NCBI GenBank assembly: GCA_902806335.1 | Contig: CADCWG010000146.1 | Location: forward strand, 86,267 to 150,266 | DNA length: 64,000 nucleotides | Origin: an uncultured Thermomicrobiales bacterium | GTDB taxonomy: Bacteria > Chloroflexota > Chloroflexia > Thermomicrobiales > UBA6265 | Reading direction: 5' to 3' | Part shown: positions 37,533 through 47,504 of the stretch, in pieces | How the letters are laid out: every line of letters starts with the position of its first letter | Numbering within the stretch: the stretch's first letter is position 1 | The notes under the pieces: model-generated | Databases searched by the model: none | Seen by the model: only the letters and a program-made list of their open reading frames with translations | What the model was told of the DNA's origin: nothing | Translations under genes and position numbers: made by a program

Positions 37533-37607
37533 GGTGGCCACCCTCGACGCCGGAAACCTTAACAACCGACGCCCCCCGCGCGGTCCGACCGCCAGGGGGG
37601 ATTTCTC

Positions 37608-39275
37608 ATGAGCAGGAGCGACGTGATGGATGCCATCATCGCCATCGTCGCCGTGCTGCTCGCCGTCGTGGTCACCTTCGGCCTCACCTACTTCTACCTC
37701 GAGACGCGGTCCAAGTCCCGGATGGGCAGTGCCCAGGCCGAGGCGGACCGGATCCTGGCGGAGGCCGAGACACGGCGGCGAGACGCGGCGCTCGAGGCCA
37801 AGGACGAGGCGATCCGCCTCCGGGGCGAGCTCGACCGGGAGCTCACCCTCCGCCGCAAGGAGATCGAGCGGGTCGAGCAACGGATCGAGCAGAAAGAGAC
37901 CGCGATCGACCGCAAGTCGGCCGGACTCGACGACCGCGAGGCGGCCGTCCGCGCCGAGGAGCTCGAGATCCGGCGCCGCGAGCAGCAGGCGCGCCAGGCC
38001 CAGGACGCCGCCGAGCAGGAGCGCGCCCGCGCCGTGCGCGAGTTGAGCGCGTCGCGCGCCGAGGCCGAGCGCGAGTTCGCCGCCGTCCGCGCCGACCTGC
38101 AGCGCGAGGTCGACGAGGCCAGGGGTATCCAGCAGCGCGAGCTGGAGCGCGTCGCCGGTCTCACCGCCGACGATGCCAAGCAGGAGCTGGTCGCGGAGGT
38201 CGAGGCGGAGGCCCGCGCGATGGGCGCCCGCCGGATGCACGAGATCGAGCAGGAGGTCCACGCCGAGGCCGACAAGCGCGCTCGGAAGGTCCTCGCGACC
38301 ACCATGCAGCGGATCGCCTCGGACTACGTCACCGAGTCGACCGTCTCGGTGGTGCCCCTGCCCAGCGACGACATGAAGGGGCGCATCATCGGCCGCGAGG
38401 GCCGAAACATCCGCGCCCTCGAGCAGGCGACCGGCGTCGACCTGATCGTCGACGACACCCCCGAGGCGATCATGGTCTCCGGGTTCGACCCGGTCCGCCG
38501 CGAGATCGCCCGCCGCTCGCTCGCCAAGCTCCTCCAGGACGGGCGGATCCACCCCGCCCGGATCGAGGAGGTCGTCAACAAGTGCCGCCTCGAGCTCGAG
38601 GAGGTCATGCGCGAGGAGGGAGAGCGGATCGCCTACGAGGCGAACGTGCCCGGCCTCCACCCCGACCTTATCAAACTCCTCGGCCGGCTCAAGTACCGGA
38701 CCAGCTACGGCCAGAACGTGCTCGGCCACTCCCTGGAGGTCTCGCTGCTGGCGACGGCGATCGCCGCCGAGCTCGGCGCCGACGTCAACGTCGCGAAGAC
38801 CGCCGGGCTGCTCCACGACATCGGCAAGGCCGTCGACCACGAGGTCGAGGGGCCGCACGCCCTGATCGGCGCCGACATCGCCAAGCGGCTCGGCCGATCG
38901 CCGAAGATCGTCCACGCTATCGCCGCCCACCACGGCGAGGAGGAGCCGCAGACGGTCGAGGCGTTCATCGTCGCCACCGCCGACGCGATCAGCGGCGCCC
39001 GCCCCGGCGCCCGCCGCGAGATGGTCGAGGCCTACGTCAAGCGCCTGGAAGCGCTCGAGGGGGTCGCCAACTCCTTCGACGGTGTCGAGAAGTCGTTCGC
39101 GATCCAGGCCGGCCGCGAGGTCCGGATCCTGGTCCAGCCGAACGGCATCGACGACCTCGGCGCCTCGCGGCTCGCCCGCGACGTCGCCAAGAAGATCGAG
39201 GAGAGCCTGGAGTACCCCGGCCAGATCAAGATCACCGTGATCCGGGAGACGCGGGCGGTCGAGTATGCCCGCTAG
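37608..39275 (+). CDS. rny: Ribonuclease Y
   Basis: A 555-residue membrane-anchored endoribonuclease that initiates mRNA decay. An N-terminal membrane helix (about residues 8-28) is followed by a long coiled coil (about 35-225). Then come a KH RNA-binding domain ([17 protein letters not shown] near 255) and an HD hydrolase domain ([14 protein letters not shown] near 400). [24 protein letters not shown] adds the second His/Asp set. ATG at 37608 follows AGGGGGGAT. It heads a block with the YmdB-like and SpoVS-like genes. Confidence 0.96.
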   Translation: MSRSDVMDAIIAIVAVLLAVVVTFGLTYFYLETRSKSRMGSAQAEADRILAEAETRRRDAALEAKDEAIRLRGELDRELTLRRKEIERVEQRIEQKETAIDRKSAGLDDREAAVRAEELEIRRREQQARQAQDAAEQERARAVRELSASRAEAEREFAAVRADLQREVDEARGIQQRELERVAGLTADDAKQELVAEVEAEARAMGARRMHEIEQEVHAEADKRARKVLATTMQRIASDYVTESTVSVVPLPSDDMKGRIIGREGRNIRALEQATGVDLIVDDTPEAIMVSGFDPVRREIARRSLAKLLQDGRIHPARIEEVVNKCRLELEEVMREEGERIAYEANVPGLHPDLIKLLGRLKYRTSYGQNVLGHSLEVSLLATAIAAELGADVNVAKTAGLLHDIGKAVDHEVEGPHALIGADIAKRLGRSPKIVHAIAAHHGEEEPQTVEAFIVATADAISGARPGARREMVEAYVKRLEALEGVANSFDGVEKSFAIQAGREVRILVQPNGIDDLGASRLARDVAKKIEESLEYPGQIKITVIRETRAVEYAR

Positions 39276-39338
39276 GCACCCCCGGGTGACGCCCCCGGTC
39301 TCCTGGTGCCGACCGGCCGGCGCGGTCGGGGGCGCCTG

Positions 39339-40202
39339 ATGGCCACCCCCGATTCCGAGGAGGCGTCACCGCCGGCCGCCGGGACCATCCGGGTCCTCGC
39401 GGTCGGCGACGTGATCGGCTCGCCGGGTCGACGCGCGCTGGGACGGGTCCTGCCCCCTCTCCGCGCCGAGCTGGGCGTCGACCTGGTCGTCGCGAACGGC
39501 GAGAACAGCGCGGGCGGAAAGGGCGTCGGTCTCCGCACCGCCCGCGAGCTGCGCGACTCCGGCGTCGACGTGATCACCACCGGCAACCACGTCTGGAACC
39601 AGCCCGACATCGACGAGGCGCTCGGCGACGACGACCTCCGCCTGCTGCGCCCGCTGAACTACCCTCCCGGCCTACCGGGCCAGGGCGCCCGCACCGTGCG
39701 CGCGCGCGGGCACGACGTGGTCGTGGCCAACCTGATCGGCCGGGTGTTCATGACCCCCCTCGACGACCCGTTCCGCGCGATCGACAACCTGCTCGCCACG
39801 CTGCCCCCGGTCGGCCAGGCCGACCGGCCGCTGGTCCTCGTCGACTTCCACGCCGAGGCGACCAGCGAGAAGGTGGCGATGGGCTGGCACCTCGACGGCC
39901 GCGTCGGCGCGGTCTTCGGCACCCACACCCACGTCCCGACGGCGGACGGCCGGGTCCTGCCCCAGGGGACCGGCTACGTCACCGACCTGGGGATGGTCGG
40001 GCCGACCGACTCGGTGATCGGCGCGGCGATCGCGCCGTCCCTGCGGCGGTTCACCCGCGGGCGCGGTGGCCGGTCGGAGGTGCCCGACGGGCCGGTCGCG
40101 TTCAACGCGGTGCTGCTCGACTTCGACCCGGCGCGCGGCACCTGCCGTGCGGTGCGCCGCGTCGACCGCCTCGACCCCCGGACCCCCGGACGCCGGGCCT
40201 GA
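39339..40202 (+). CDS. YmdB-family metallophosphoesterase (2',3'-cyclic nucleotide phosphodiesterase-like)
   Basis: A 287-residue enzyme. The metal-binding motifs are AVGDVIGSPGRRAL, NGENSAGGKG, TTGNHVWNQ and FGTHTHVPTADGR, with the conserved YVTDLGMVGP at the end. YmdB proteins are encoded next to rny in Firmicutes and hydrolyse 2',3'-cyclic nucleotides. ATG at 39339 follows GGGGG; a GTG at 39306 would add 11 Arg/Gly-rich residues. It sits 63 bases after rny. Confidence 0.9.
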   Translation: MATPDSEEASPPAAGTIRVLAVGDVIGSPGRRALGRVLPPLRAELGVDLVVANGENSAGGKGVGLRTARELRDSGVDVITTGNHVWNQPDIDEALGDDDLRLLRPLNYPPGLPGQGARTVRARGHDVVVANLIGRVFMTPLDDPFRAIDNLLATLPPVGQADRPLVLVDFHAEATSEKVAMGWHLDGRVGAVFGTHTHVPTADGRVLPQGTGYVTDLGMVGPTDSVIGAAIAPSLRRFTRGRGGRSEVPDGPVAFNAVLLDFDPARGTCRAVRRVDRLDPRTPGRRA

Positions 40203-40347
40203 GACACGGACACGGACATGACGCGGGGCCGCCCCTGGGTAGGGTGCCGGCCCAGATCGGGCGCCCGACGCAGGGCGTCACCCCCACGCCGGCCGCACGC
40301 GGAGCCGGTCACGGCGGGCCCGGACCGACCGCGGAGGACCCTGATCG

Positions 40348-40989
40348 ATGCAGCGTTTCTTCAGCAAGCTCGACCTGCGCGACATCAAGATCGATCCCGA
40401 GACGACCCGCTTCCCGCCCGAGGCCGACGACCCCGCCGCGCGGGAGGTTCCCGCCGCCGAGGCCCAGCCGGACGAACACCGGCCGGACACCGCCCACCAC
40501 GCCGACGAGCACGCGCTGGCCGTCGCCCCGACGACGCCCACGGTCGTCCCGGTCCGGGCGCCGTTCCCCTTCGACGATCCGATGACCCGTCTCACCAATA
40601 GCCACCTCTTCGAGGACCCCGAGCCAAGCGTGCCGGCCGACGGCACGGATGCCGAGGCCGACGCGACCGGCGTCGCCACGGCCGAGAGCGCGGGCGACGC
40701 CGCAGGCGAGAGGACGACGCCGAGCGGCGTGGACGTGCTCAAGGTCTCCGCGCGGTCCCGTCCGAGCGCGGTCGCCGGCGCGATCGCCGGCGTCGTCCGG
40801 GAGGCCGGCCGGGCCGAGGTCCAGGCCATCGGGGCCGGCGCCACCAACCAGGCGGTCAAGGCCGTCGCGATCGCCCGCGACTACCTGCGGGCCACCGGCA
40901 TCGAGGCGATCTGCCTCCCCGCGTTCATCGACGTCACCGTCCAGAACGAGGACCGGACCGCGATCCGCCTCGTCGTCGAGCCGCGCTGA
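40348..40989 (+). CDS. SpoVS-domain protein with long N-terminal extension
   Basis: A 213-residue protein. Residues about 129-213 match stage V sporulation protein S closely (VLKVSARSRPSAVAGAIAG, AIGAGATNQAVKAVAIARD, DRTAIRLVVEPR), a small Alba-like nucleic-acid-binding fold. SpoVS itself is only about 86 residues. The first 120 residues here are acidic, low-complexity and likely disordered, with no known domain. ATG at 40348. SpoVS proteins occur in non-sporulating bacteria, so sporulation cannot be inferred. Confidence 0.9.
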   Translation: MQRFFSKLDLRDIKIDPETTRFPPEADDPAAREVPAAEAQPDEHRPDTAHHADEHALAVAPTTPTVVPVRAPFPFDDPMTRLTNSHLFEDPEPSVPADGTDAEADATGVATAESAGDAAGERTTPSGVDVLKVSARSRPSAVAGAIAGVVREAGRAEVQAIGAGATNQAVKAVAIARDYLRATGIEAICLPAFIDVTVQNEDRTAIRLVVEPR

Positions 40990-41060
40990 GCGGCGGCGGG
41001 CGGCGGACCGGGGACGGCCGGCGACCAGTCGCCACCCGTGGGGAGAGGAGCACCGCACCG

Positions 41061-41936
41061 ATGGCGTCCGCCCCAGCCGACCCGACCAGCCGGGCCGGGG
41101 TCAGCACCGTGGACCTCCACGCCCACACCGACGAGTCCGACGGCCAGTTCTCGCCGGCGGAGCTGGTCGGCTACGCGCGCGGCCGCGGGATCCGGGTCCT
41201 CGGGGTGACGGACCACGACACGGTCGCCGGCATCCCGGCCGCGGTCGCCGAGGCGGGCCGCCACGGCGACATCGAGGTGGTGCCGGGCGTCGAGCTGAGC
41301 AGCTCGGTCGACGGCCACGAGGTCCACCTGCTGGGCTACTTCGTGGATCCCGGGGACCGGCCCTTCCTCGACCGCCTCGCCGCGCTGGCGGCGGCGCGGC
41401 GGCGGCGGGTCGAGCGGATGGCGGCGCGGCTGGCCGAGATCGGGGCGCCGATCACCGCCGACCGGGTCTTCGCCCTCGCCGGTCCCGGCACGGTCGGCCG
41501 CCCCCACGTCGCCCGCGCCCTGGTCGAGGCGGGGCACGCCGCGGACGTGCCGGACGCGTTCGATCGCTTCATCGGCACCGGCCGTCCCGGCTACGTGCCC
41601 CGCGAGCCGGTCACGCCGGAGGACGCCGTCGCGCTCGTCCTCGCGGCCGGCGGCGTGCCCGTCCTCGCGCACCCCTACGGCACCGGCGACCCCGAGGCGA
41701 TCGTGGCGCGGCTGGTGCCGATCGGTCTGCTCGGCCTCGAGGCGGAGTACGGGGCCTATCGGCCGGAGGCCCGGGCGGAGCTGCGGGCGCTGGCCGATCG
41801 GTACGGCCTGGTCACGACCGGCGGCAGCGACTTCCACGGCCCGATGGTCCGCTCCGAGCGCGACCTTGGCGCCCCGGAGGTTCCCGTCGCCACCGTCGAC
41901 CGGCTCCGCTCGCTCGCGCGCGGCTTGGCCCAGTGA
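41061..41936 (+). CDS. PHP-domain phosphoesterase
   Basis: A 291-residue protein with the polymerase-and-histidinol-phosphatase fold. VDLHAHTDESDG, VTDHDTVAG, PGVELSS, LAHPYG and TTGGSDFHG provide the metal-binding His/Asp/Glu residues. The length and motif spacing fit TrpH/YciV-type 3',5'-nucleoside bisphosphate or 5'-oligonucleotide phosphatases. Start ATG 41061 after GGAGAGGAG. It lies between the SpoVS-like and ispD genes on the same strand, consistent with an RNA-turnover role next to rny. Confidence 0.87.
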   Translation: MASAPADPTSRAGVSTVDLHAHTDESDGQFSPAELVGYARGRGIRVLGVTDHDTVAGIPAAVAEAGRHGDIEVVPGVELSSSVDGHEVHLLGYFVDPGDRPFLDRLAALAAARRRRVERMAARLAEIGAPITADRVFALAGPGTVGRPHVARALVEAGHAADVPDAFDRFIGTGRPGYVPREPVTPEDAVALVLAAGGVPVLAHPYGTGDPEAIVARLVPIGLLGLEAEYGAYRPEARAELRALADRYGLVTTGGSDFHGPMVRSERDLGAPEVPVATVDRLRSLARGLAQ

Positions 41937-42059
41937 CCGGTCGCGGGGTTCGGACGCGGCCAGGCGACCTCCGGCGCGTCGTCGTCCGGGGCGTCGGCTC
42001 GGTCGCGATGGAGCGACGCACCGCCCGGATCATGGGCCACCCGGAGGCGAGGGAGGACC

Positions 42060-42854
42060 GTGCGAATGCTTGCGCCTGAACCTCAAGCAGCCCAAGCCGA
42101 GCGTGCCGAGACGGCGCACGAGGCGGGCGGCACCGGGCTTCGCGCCGCCGCCGTGGTCGTCGCGGCCGGTCGGGGCGAGCGCTTCGGCGCCGCCGACAAG
42201 GTCTTCCTGCCGCTGGCGGGCCGCCCGATGCTCGCCCACGTCCTCGACGCGGTCCACGCCGCCGAGTTGGTCGCCGCCGTCGTCCTCGTGGTCGGAGTCC
42301 ACACCCGGGAGCGGGCGGAGCGGCTGCTCGCCGAGGGCGCGTGGCGCCTGCCGGTGACCGTGGTGACCGGCGGCGAGCGGCGCCAGGACTCGGTCGCGGC
42401 GGGCGTGGCGGCGGTGCCGGCCGACACCGAGGTCGTCGTCGTCCACGACGGGGCCCGCCCGCTGGTGGCGGGCGGGCTGTTCGACCGTGCCGCCGCGGCC
42501 GCCGTCGAGGTCGGCGCGGCGATCGCGGCGGTGCCGGTGACCGACACCCTGAAGCGGGCGGCCGGGGACGGACCGTCCGGCGCGGAAATGGTCGGCGCGA
42601 CGGTGCCGCGGGAAGGGCTCTGGGCCGCCCAGACGCCGCAGGCGTTCCGTCGTGACCGGCTGGCGGCGGCGCTCGCCGACCCGGCCGCGGCGGCGACCAC
42701 GTTTACCGACGAGGCTGCCCTCTTCGAGCACCTCGGCTGGCCCGTGGCGCTCGTCCAGGGTCACCGGGGGAACATCAAGGTGACCCACCCCGAGGACCTC
42801 GCCCTCGCCGAGGCGCTCCTCGCCGGCACCCGCCCGCTGGTGACGAGCCGATGA
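42060..42854 (+). CDS. ispD: 2-C-methyl-D-erythritol 4-phosphate cytidylyltransferase
   Basis: A 264-residue MEP-pathway enzyme that joins CTP and MEP. The nucleotide-binding motif is [20 protein letters not shown] (residues about 30-49). [18 protein letters not shown] and the C-terminal IKVTHPEDL are all family signatures. GTG at 42060 has AGGGAGGA at the right distance; an ATG six bases on is possible. The stop overlaps the ispF start (ATGA), so the two are translationally coupled. Confidence 0.95.
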   Translation: MRMLAPEPQAAQAERAETAHEAGGTGLRAAAVVVAAGRGERFGAADKVFLPLAGRPMLAHVLDAVHAAELVAAVVLVVGVHTRERAERLLAEGAWRLPVTVVTGGERRQDSVAAGVAAVPADTEVVVVHDGARPLVAGGLFDRAAAAAVEVGAAIAAVPVTDTLKRAAGDGPSGAEMVGATVPREGLWAAQTPQAFRRDRLAAALADPAAAATTFTDEAALFEHLGWPVALVQGHRGNIKVTHPEDLALAEALLAGTRPLVTSR

Positions 42855-43384
42855 CGACCCGGACTGACGGGAGCGCCCCCTCGGCCCCGCCCGCGGTGCG
42901 GACGGGGATCGGGTACGACGTCCACCGCTTCGTCCCCGGCCGCCCGCTCGTCCTGGGCGGGGTCCGGATCGAGCACCCGCTGGGTCTCGACGGGCACAGC
43001 GACGCCGACGTGCTGCTCCACGCCATCGCCGACGCCCTCCTCGGCGCGGCGGCCCTCGGCGACATCGGCCAGCATTTCCCGCCGTCCGACCCCCGCTTCG
43101 CCGGCGCCGACAGCCGGGACCTGCTGGCCGCGGTTACCCGCCTCGTCGGCGAGGCGGGCTGGGCGGTCGTCAACGTCGACGCGACGGTGATCGCCGAGGC
43201 GCCGAAGGTGGGTCCCCACGCCCCGGTGATGCGGGCGGCGATCGCCGCCAGCGTGGGGATTGCCGCCGGCGCCGTCAACGTGAAGGCGACCACCAACGAG
43301 GGGATGGGCTTCGTCGGCCGCGGCGAGGGGATCGCGGCGCTGGCGATCGCCACCCTCGCCGGCCTGCCGATCGACACCGTCTAA
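42851..43384 (+). CDS. ispF: 2-C-methyl-D-erythritol 2,4-cyclodiphosphate synthase
   Basis: A 177-residue enzyme of the MEP isoprenoid pathway that cyclises CDP-ME 2-phosphate. GIGYDVHRF with metal ligands Asp and His, [21 protein letters not shown], and the C-terminal [16 protein letters not shown] are diagnostic. About 16 extra residues precede the core. The ATG at 42851 overlaps the ispD stop by four bases. Confidence 0.96.
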   Translation: MTTRTDGSAPSAPPAVRTGIGYDVHRFVPGRPLVLGGVRIEHPLGLDGHSDADVLLHAIADALLGAAALGDIGQHFPPSDPRFAGADSRDLLAAVTRLVGEAGWAVVNVDATVIAEAPKVGPHAPVMRAAIAASVGIAAGAVNVKATTNEGMGFVGRGEGIAALAIATLAGLPIDTV

Positions 43385-43489
43385 GCCCCACGGATGCCGC
43401 CTGATTGCCCTCCCCTACGGCGGCGGCCATCGGGGCGGGCTCGCGGCGGGTCGGACCGGCCGGAGGGGCGGATCCCAGGAGGGGGCTGC

Positions 43490-44056
43490 ATGCGGGTCCT
43501 GGTCCAGCGGGTGCGTCACGCCCGGGTCACCGTAGAAGACCAGACGGTCGGCGCGATCGGTCCCGGGCTAGTGGCGCTGGTGGGCGTGACCCACGGCGAC
43601 GGCGCGGCCGAGGCCGACCTGCTGGCCTCGAAGCTCGCCAACCTGCGCGTCTTCGACGACGCGGCCGGCGCCATGAACCGCTCGGCGCTCGACCTGCTCG
43701 GTGACGGTGTCCCCGCCGTGGCTGCGGTCGGCGAGGCGGCCGACCCGTCGCCGCGGCAGAAGGACCACCTGGCCGATGTGGACGCTGGGGCCGGGGCCAC
43801 ACCCACTACCCCGGTCGCGGTCCTGGTCGTCTCGCAGTTCACGCTCTACGCCGACGCCCGGAAGGGGCGCCGCCCGAGCTTCGTCCGGGCCGCCCGGCCG
43901 GCGGAGGCGGCGCCGCTCGTCGACCGGCTGGCGGCAACGCTGCGCGGTCTCGGCCTGCCGGTCGCCGAGGGCCGCTTCGGCGCCGACATGCTCGTCGAGC
44001 TGGCGAACGACGGCCCGGTCACGATCTGGCTGGACACCGACGAGCTCCGCCGCTGA
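43490..44056 (+). CDS. dtd: D-aminoacyl-tRNA deacylase with internal insertion
   Basis: A 188-residue proofreading enzyme that removes D-amino acids from tRNA. It starts with the family N-terminus [15 protein letters not shown]. It ends with the cross-subunit [11 protein letters not shown] containing the Gly-Pro motif, and [17 protein letters not shown] is the Ser-Gln motif. The normal length is about 145-150. Here about 40 residues (roughly 70-110, Ala/Gly/Asp-rich) are inserted between GAMNRS and [15 protein letters not shown] at 43490 follows AGGAGGGGG. Confidence 0.93.
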   Translation: MRVLVQRVRHARVTVEDQTVGAIGPGLVALVGVTHGDGAAEADLLASKLANLRVFDDAAGAMNRSALDLLGDGVPAVAAVGEAADPSPRQKDHLADVDAGAGATPTTPVAVLVVSQFTLYADARKGRRPSFVRAARPAEAAPLVDRLAATLRGLGLPVAEGRFGADMLVELANDGPVTIWLDTDELRR

Positions 44057-44121
44057 TCGACCCGTCCCTTCCCGGCGGCGGCCCGTCCGGGGCCGCGGCG
44101 ACGCCTCCCCCGGCGTCGTGC

Positions 44122-44130
44122 TGGTACCAT
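44122..44130 (+). promoter_or_regulatory. Extended -10 element upstream of UDP-glucose dehydrogenase
   Basis: TGGTACCAT has the TG-n-TAnnAT pattern also seen at 34203, 36026 and 20154. It would give a leader of about 135 bases before the GTG start. No -35 box was recognised. Confidence 0.35.
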
Positions 44131-44271
44131 CCCCCGGCCCACCGGCTCCGCCAGGCCGTGCCCGTCGGCGGAGACGACGCGGGCCGCCCAGGACGCCGCG
44201 GCCGTGGTCCCTACCTACTGTCCTCCCGGGAGAGCCGACGGGCGCCGCCGGCGCCCCGCCAAGGAGCGGCC

Positions 44272-45711
44272 GTGAACGTCACCATCTTCGGCACCGGCTA
44301 CGTCGGCCTCGTCACCGGCGCCTGCCTCGCCGACGCCGGCAACCACGTGCTCTGCGTCGACGTCGACCGGACGAAGATCGACCTCCTCAACCGCGGCGGG
44401 ATCCCGATCTTCGAGCCGGGTCTCCAGGAGGTGGTGGCCCGGAACGCCCGCGCCGGCCGCCTCGCCTTCACCACCGACGCCCACGCCGCGGTCGAGCACG
44501 CGACCGTCCAGATGATCGCCGTCGGCACCCCGGCGGACGGGGACGGGCGGGCCGACCTCTCGGCGGTGCTCGCCGTCGCGACTACGATCGCCGAGCACAT
44601 GGACGACGAGAAGGTCCTCGTCACCAAGTCGACCGTGCCGGTCGGCACGGCCGATCGCCTGCGGGGCGTGGTCGCCGACCGCCTCGCGGCTCGGGGCCGG
44701 GTACTTCCCTTCGACGTGGTCTCCAACCCCGAGTTCCTCAAGGAGGGGGCCGCCCTGGAGGACTTCGAGCGGCCGGACCGGATCATCGTCGGGGCCGAGG
44801 AGCCCCACTCGATCGAGCTGCTGCGCCAGCTCTACGCCCCATTCAACCGCAACCACGGCCGGCTGCTGGTGATGGACGTCCGCTCGGCCGAGCTGACCAA
44901 GTACGCCGCGAACGCCATGCTGGCGACCAAGATCTCGTTCATGAACGAGCTCGCCAACCTGGCGGAGCGGGTCGGCGCCGACATCGAGCACGTCCGGGTC
45001 GGGATCGGCTCCGACCCCCGGATCGGCTACGCATTCATCTACCCCGGCTGCGGCTACGGCGGCTCGTGCTTCCCCAAGGACGTCCAGGCGCTGGAGCGCA
45101 CCGCCGCCGAGGTGGGCTACGAGGCGGAGCTGCTGCGCGCCGTCGAGGCGGTCAATCACCGCCAGAAGGACGTCCTCTTCGCCAAGATCCGGGCCCACTT
45201 CGGCGACGACCTGGCCGGGCGAACCTTCGCGCTCTGGGGTCTCGCCTTCAAGCCCAACACCGACGACATGCGCGAGGCGCCCAGCCGGCGGCTGCTGGAA
45301 GCGCTCTGGGCGGCCGGCGCGCGCGTCCGCGCCCACGACCCGGCCGCGATGCCCGAAGCCGCCCGCCTCTACGCCGGGCGCACGATCGTCGACCAGGTCG
45401 GCGCTCCGCCCGACCTGGTGCTCTGCGACGCGCAGGAGGACGCCCTGGTTGGCGCCGACGCGCTGGTGATCGTGACCGAGTGGCGGGCCTTCCGCAGCCC
45501 CGACTACGCGGCGATACGAGAGGCGCTCGCCTCCCCCGTCATCTTCGACGGGCGCAACGTCTACGACCCGGCGCGGGTGGCCGCCGAACGGTTCACCTAC
45601 TACGGCATCGGACTCGGCGAGACCCCGGGCGCCGCCCCGGAGAACCGCCGGGTCCCGAAGGGGATGGTGTCCCTCGTGGTCGGCCGGGACACGCTGGCCG
45701 GCGAGGACTAG
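44272..45711 (+). CDS. ugd: UDP-glucose 6-dehydrogenase
   Basis: A 479-residue NAD-dependent enzyme that oxidises UDP-glucose to UDP-glucuronate for surface polysaccharides. The N-terminal Rossmann motif is [29 protein letters not shown] and the catalytic Cys in [14 protein letters not shown] (about residue 262) are diagnostic. The substrate-contacting [13 protein letters not shown] follows. Length is normal or slightly long, with a tail. GTG at 44272 follows AAGGAG. Convergent with aspS. Confidence 0.94.
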   Translation: MNVTIFGTGYVGLVTGACLADAGNHVLCVDVDRTKIDLLNRGGIPIFEPGLQEVVARNARAGRLAFTTDAHAAVEHATVQMIAVGTPADGDGRADLSAVLAVATTIAEHMDDEKVLVTKSTVPVGTADRLRGVVADRLAARGRVLPFDVVSNPEFLKEGAALEDFERPDRIIVGAEEPHSIELLRQLYAPFNRNHGRLLVMDVRSAELTKYAANAMLATKISFMNELANLAERVGADIEHVRVGIGSDPRIGYAFIYPGCGYGGSCFPKDVQALERTAAEVGYEAELLRAVEAVNHRQKDVLFAKIRAHFGDDLAGRTFALWGLAFKPNTDDMREAPSRRLLEALWAAGARVRAHDPAAMPEAARLYAGRTIVDQVGAPPDLVLCDAQEDALVGADALVIVTEWRAFRSPDYAAIREALASPVIFDGRNVYDPARVAAERFTYYGIGLGETPGAAPENRRVPKGMVSLVVGRDTLAGED

Positions 45712-45720
45712 CGGCGCGGC

Positions 45721-45747
45721 GGGCGGGCGTCTTCGCGATGCCCGCCC
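45721..45747. terminator. Hairpin between convergent ugd and aspS
   Basis: GGGCGGGCGT (45721-45730) pairs with ATGCCCGCCC (45738-45747), with one G-T pair and a seven-base loop. It fills the 45-base gap between two convergent genes and could end both transcripts, though neither side has a clear U-tract. Confidence 0.5.
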
Positions 45748-45756
45748 TTCGCGTCG

Positions 45757-47193
45757 TCACGGCGTCAGGCGCTGCCGGTCGCGCGGGAAGAGGGCGACCT
45801 CGCGCAGGTTCGCCGCGCCGATGAGCTGGGCCACGAAGCGCTCCAGGCCGATCGCGAACCCGCCGTGGGGCGGCATCCCGTGCCGGAACGCCGCCAGGTA
45901 CCCCGCCAGCGGTCCCGGGTCCATCCCGCGGGAGGCGAGCGCGGCGAGGTAGTCGGCGTGGCGGTGGAGCCGCTGCCCGCCGGTCGCCAGCTCCAGCCCC
46001 CGGAACAGCAGGTCGAAGCCGTTGGTCAGGTGCGGCCGGTCCGGGTCGGGGTGGGTGTAGAACGGCCGCTTGGCGAGGGGGTAGCCCGTCACGAAGACGA
46101 AGGCGCTGCCGTGCTCCCGCTGCGCCCAGTCGCCGAGCCAGCGCTCGTGCGCCGGCGCCAGGTCGGGCTCGCCGCCCAGGTCCTCGCCGGTCGCGGCGCC
46201 GACGAGCGCCAGTGCCGCGGTGAAGTCGATCGTGGGGATCACCGGCGGGACGCCGGGCAGCTCTGCGCCGAGCAGCGCGACCGCGTCGCCCGCCCGCTCG
46301 TGGATCGTCGCGGTCATGCCGGCGACCACGTCGCGGGCGACGGCCATCACGTCCCGGTGGTCCCCGACGAAGCCCAACTCGGCATCGAGCGACGTGTACT
46401 CGTTGAGGTGGCGCGGGGTGTCGTGGGGCTCGGCGCGAAAGACCGGGCCGACCTCGTAGACCCGACCCAGCGCTCCGACCATCAGCTGCTTGTAGAACTG
46501 CGGGCTCTGGGCGAGGTAGGCGGTCCGGCCGAAGAACTCGACCGGAAAGACGTTCGCCCCGGTCTCGGTCGCCGCCGCCACGAGCTTCGGTGTCTGGACC
46601 TCGACGAACTCCCGGTCGTCGAGCGCCGCCCGGAAACCGGCGACCGCCGCGGCCGTGACCCGCGCCGTCGCCTGCCGCCGGGGGTGCCGGAGCGCGACCG
46701 CCGCGTGGTCGAGCTGTGTCGGGAGCTGGGCGGCGAGCCGCGGCCGGAACAGGTCGAACGGCGGCGGCTCGGCCTCCGCCAGCACCGCGACCGTCGGCGC
46801 GTGGACCTCGACGCCGCCCGGCGCCTGCGTCACCGCGACCACGTCGCCGGTGACCGCGAGCACCGTCTCATGGCCGAGGCCGTCGAGGCGCGCGAGCAGC
46901 GCCGGGTCGTCGACCACCACCTGGGCCAGGCCGCGCCCGTCGCGCAGGATCAGGAAGCCGACGCGCCGGTGCCGCCGCCACTGGTGGAGCCAGCCGCGCA
47001 GCTCCACCCGCCGCCCGGCGTGCCCCGCCAGGGCTTCGGTCCCGATGCGGAGCGCCTCCGCCGGGACGGTCGCCCCCGTCGCCCGGTTCGTCGCCGGCTT
47101 GTCCAACCGCGGGTCCGCCGCGGCAGCCGCGTGCCCCGCCTCCTCCGCGCTCGAACACCCGACGGTGGCCGCCGTTCCCGCATCCTGCCGCAT
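45757..47193 (-). CDS. aspS: Aspartyl-tRNA synthetase, archaeal/non-discriminating type
   Basis: A 478-residue class IIb synthetase. The N-terminal OB-fold anticodon-binding domain contains RRVELRGWLHQWRRHRRVGF. The catalytic core has AYLAQSPQFYKQLMVGA, motif 2 FRAEPHDTPRHLNEYTSLD and motif 3 GFAIGLERFVAQLIG. The short length without the bacterial GAD insert, and AQSPQFYKQ, mark it as archaeal-type AspRS rather than AsnRS. About 50 extra N-terminal residues. ATG at 47193 after GGGAGGGAG. Expression is probably controlled by the T-box upstream. Whether it also charges tRNA-Asn cannot be read directly. Confidence 0.92.
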   Translation of the reverse strand: MRQDAGTAATVGCSSAEEAGHAAAAADPRLDKPATNRATGATVPAEALRIGTEALAGHAGRRVELRGWLHQWRRHRRVGFLILRDGRGLAQVVVDDPALLARLDGLGHETVLAVTGDVVAVTQAPGGVEVHAPTVAVLAEAEPPPFDLFRPRLAAQLPTQLDHAAVALRHPRRQATARVTAAAVAGFRAALDDREFVEVQTPKLVAAATETGANVFPVEFFGRTAYLAQSPQFYKQLMVGALGRVYEVGPVFRAEPHDTPRHLNEYTSLDAELGFVGDHRDVMAVARDVVAGMTATIHERAGDAVALLGAELPGVPPVIPTIDFTAALALVGAATGEDLGGEPDLAPAHERWLGDWAQREHGSAFVFVTGYPLAKRPFYTHPDPDRPHLTNGFDLLFRGLELATGGQRLHRHADYLAALASRGMDPGPLAGYLAAFRHGMPPHGGFAIGLERFVAQLIGAANLREVALFPRDRQRLTP

Positions 47194-47228
47194 GGCACCA
47201 ACGCTCCCTCCCCGCGCATCTCGGCGGG

Positions 47229-47270
47229 AAAAAACGCACGCGCCCCCTCGCCGTGCGGACGAGGGGGCGC
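47229..47270 (-). terminator. T-box-controlled rho-independent terminator
   Basis: A perfect 11-bp GC stem (47240-47250 with 47260-47270) with a nine-base loop is followed after a short spacer by six U residues in the minus-strand RNA. It overlaps the 3' side of the T-box core, as expected for a mutually exclusive antiterminator/terminator pair. Confidence 0.85.
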
Positions 47271-47498
47271 TCGTGGTGCCACCGCAGTTCGCCGCCACCG
47301 GGTTCGCCCGGCGCGGCCTCATGCCGGCCCGAGAACGGGGGCCAACCGGCGGGGCTTACCGGGCGACGGCCCGCGGGGGCGACGCCGTTCTTCCCCGCGC
47401 TCGGGAGGGTCTTCGCGGGGAACCGGGAGCCGCCCTCGCACCGGCGGCGGCTCGCTCGGTCCCGGGGGTCCCCGCTACTCGTCTCCGTCGTCGCGTTG
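47229..47498 (-). ncRNA. T-box riboswitch upstream of aspS
   Basis: On the minus strand the leader contains a stem I with GGAGACGAGTAGC, a distal arm with GGTGCGAG, and a 3' internal loop GAAGACC, in which GAC (Asp) is the candidate specifier. Further on comes the T-box core TGCGGTGGCACCACGAG (complement of 47270-47286). It is followed by a rho-independent terminator: an 11-bp perfect stem GCGCCCCCTCG/CGAGGGGGCGC and T6 (complement of 47229-47234). The UGGC bulge can pair with GCCA of a tRNA with discriminator G, as in tRNA-Asp and tRNA-Asn. Uncharged tRNA should favour antitermination. Confidence 0.88.
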
Positions 47499-47504
47499 GG
47501 TGCC

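Noticed and set aside
45757..47193. Asparaginyl-tRNA synthetase instead of AspRS
   Set aside because: The segment AQSPQFYKQ and the overall pattern fit archaeal-type AspRS, and the leader offers a GAC-like specifier. AsnRS usually differs in this segment.
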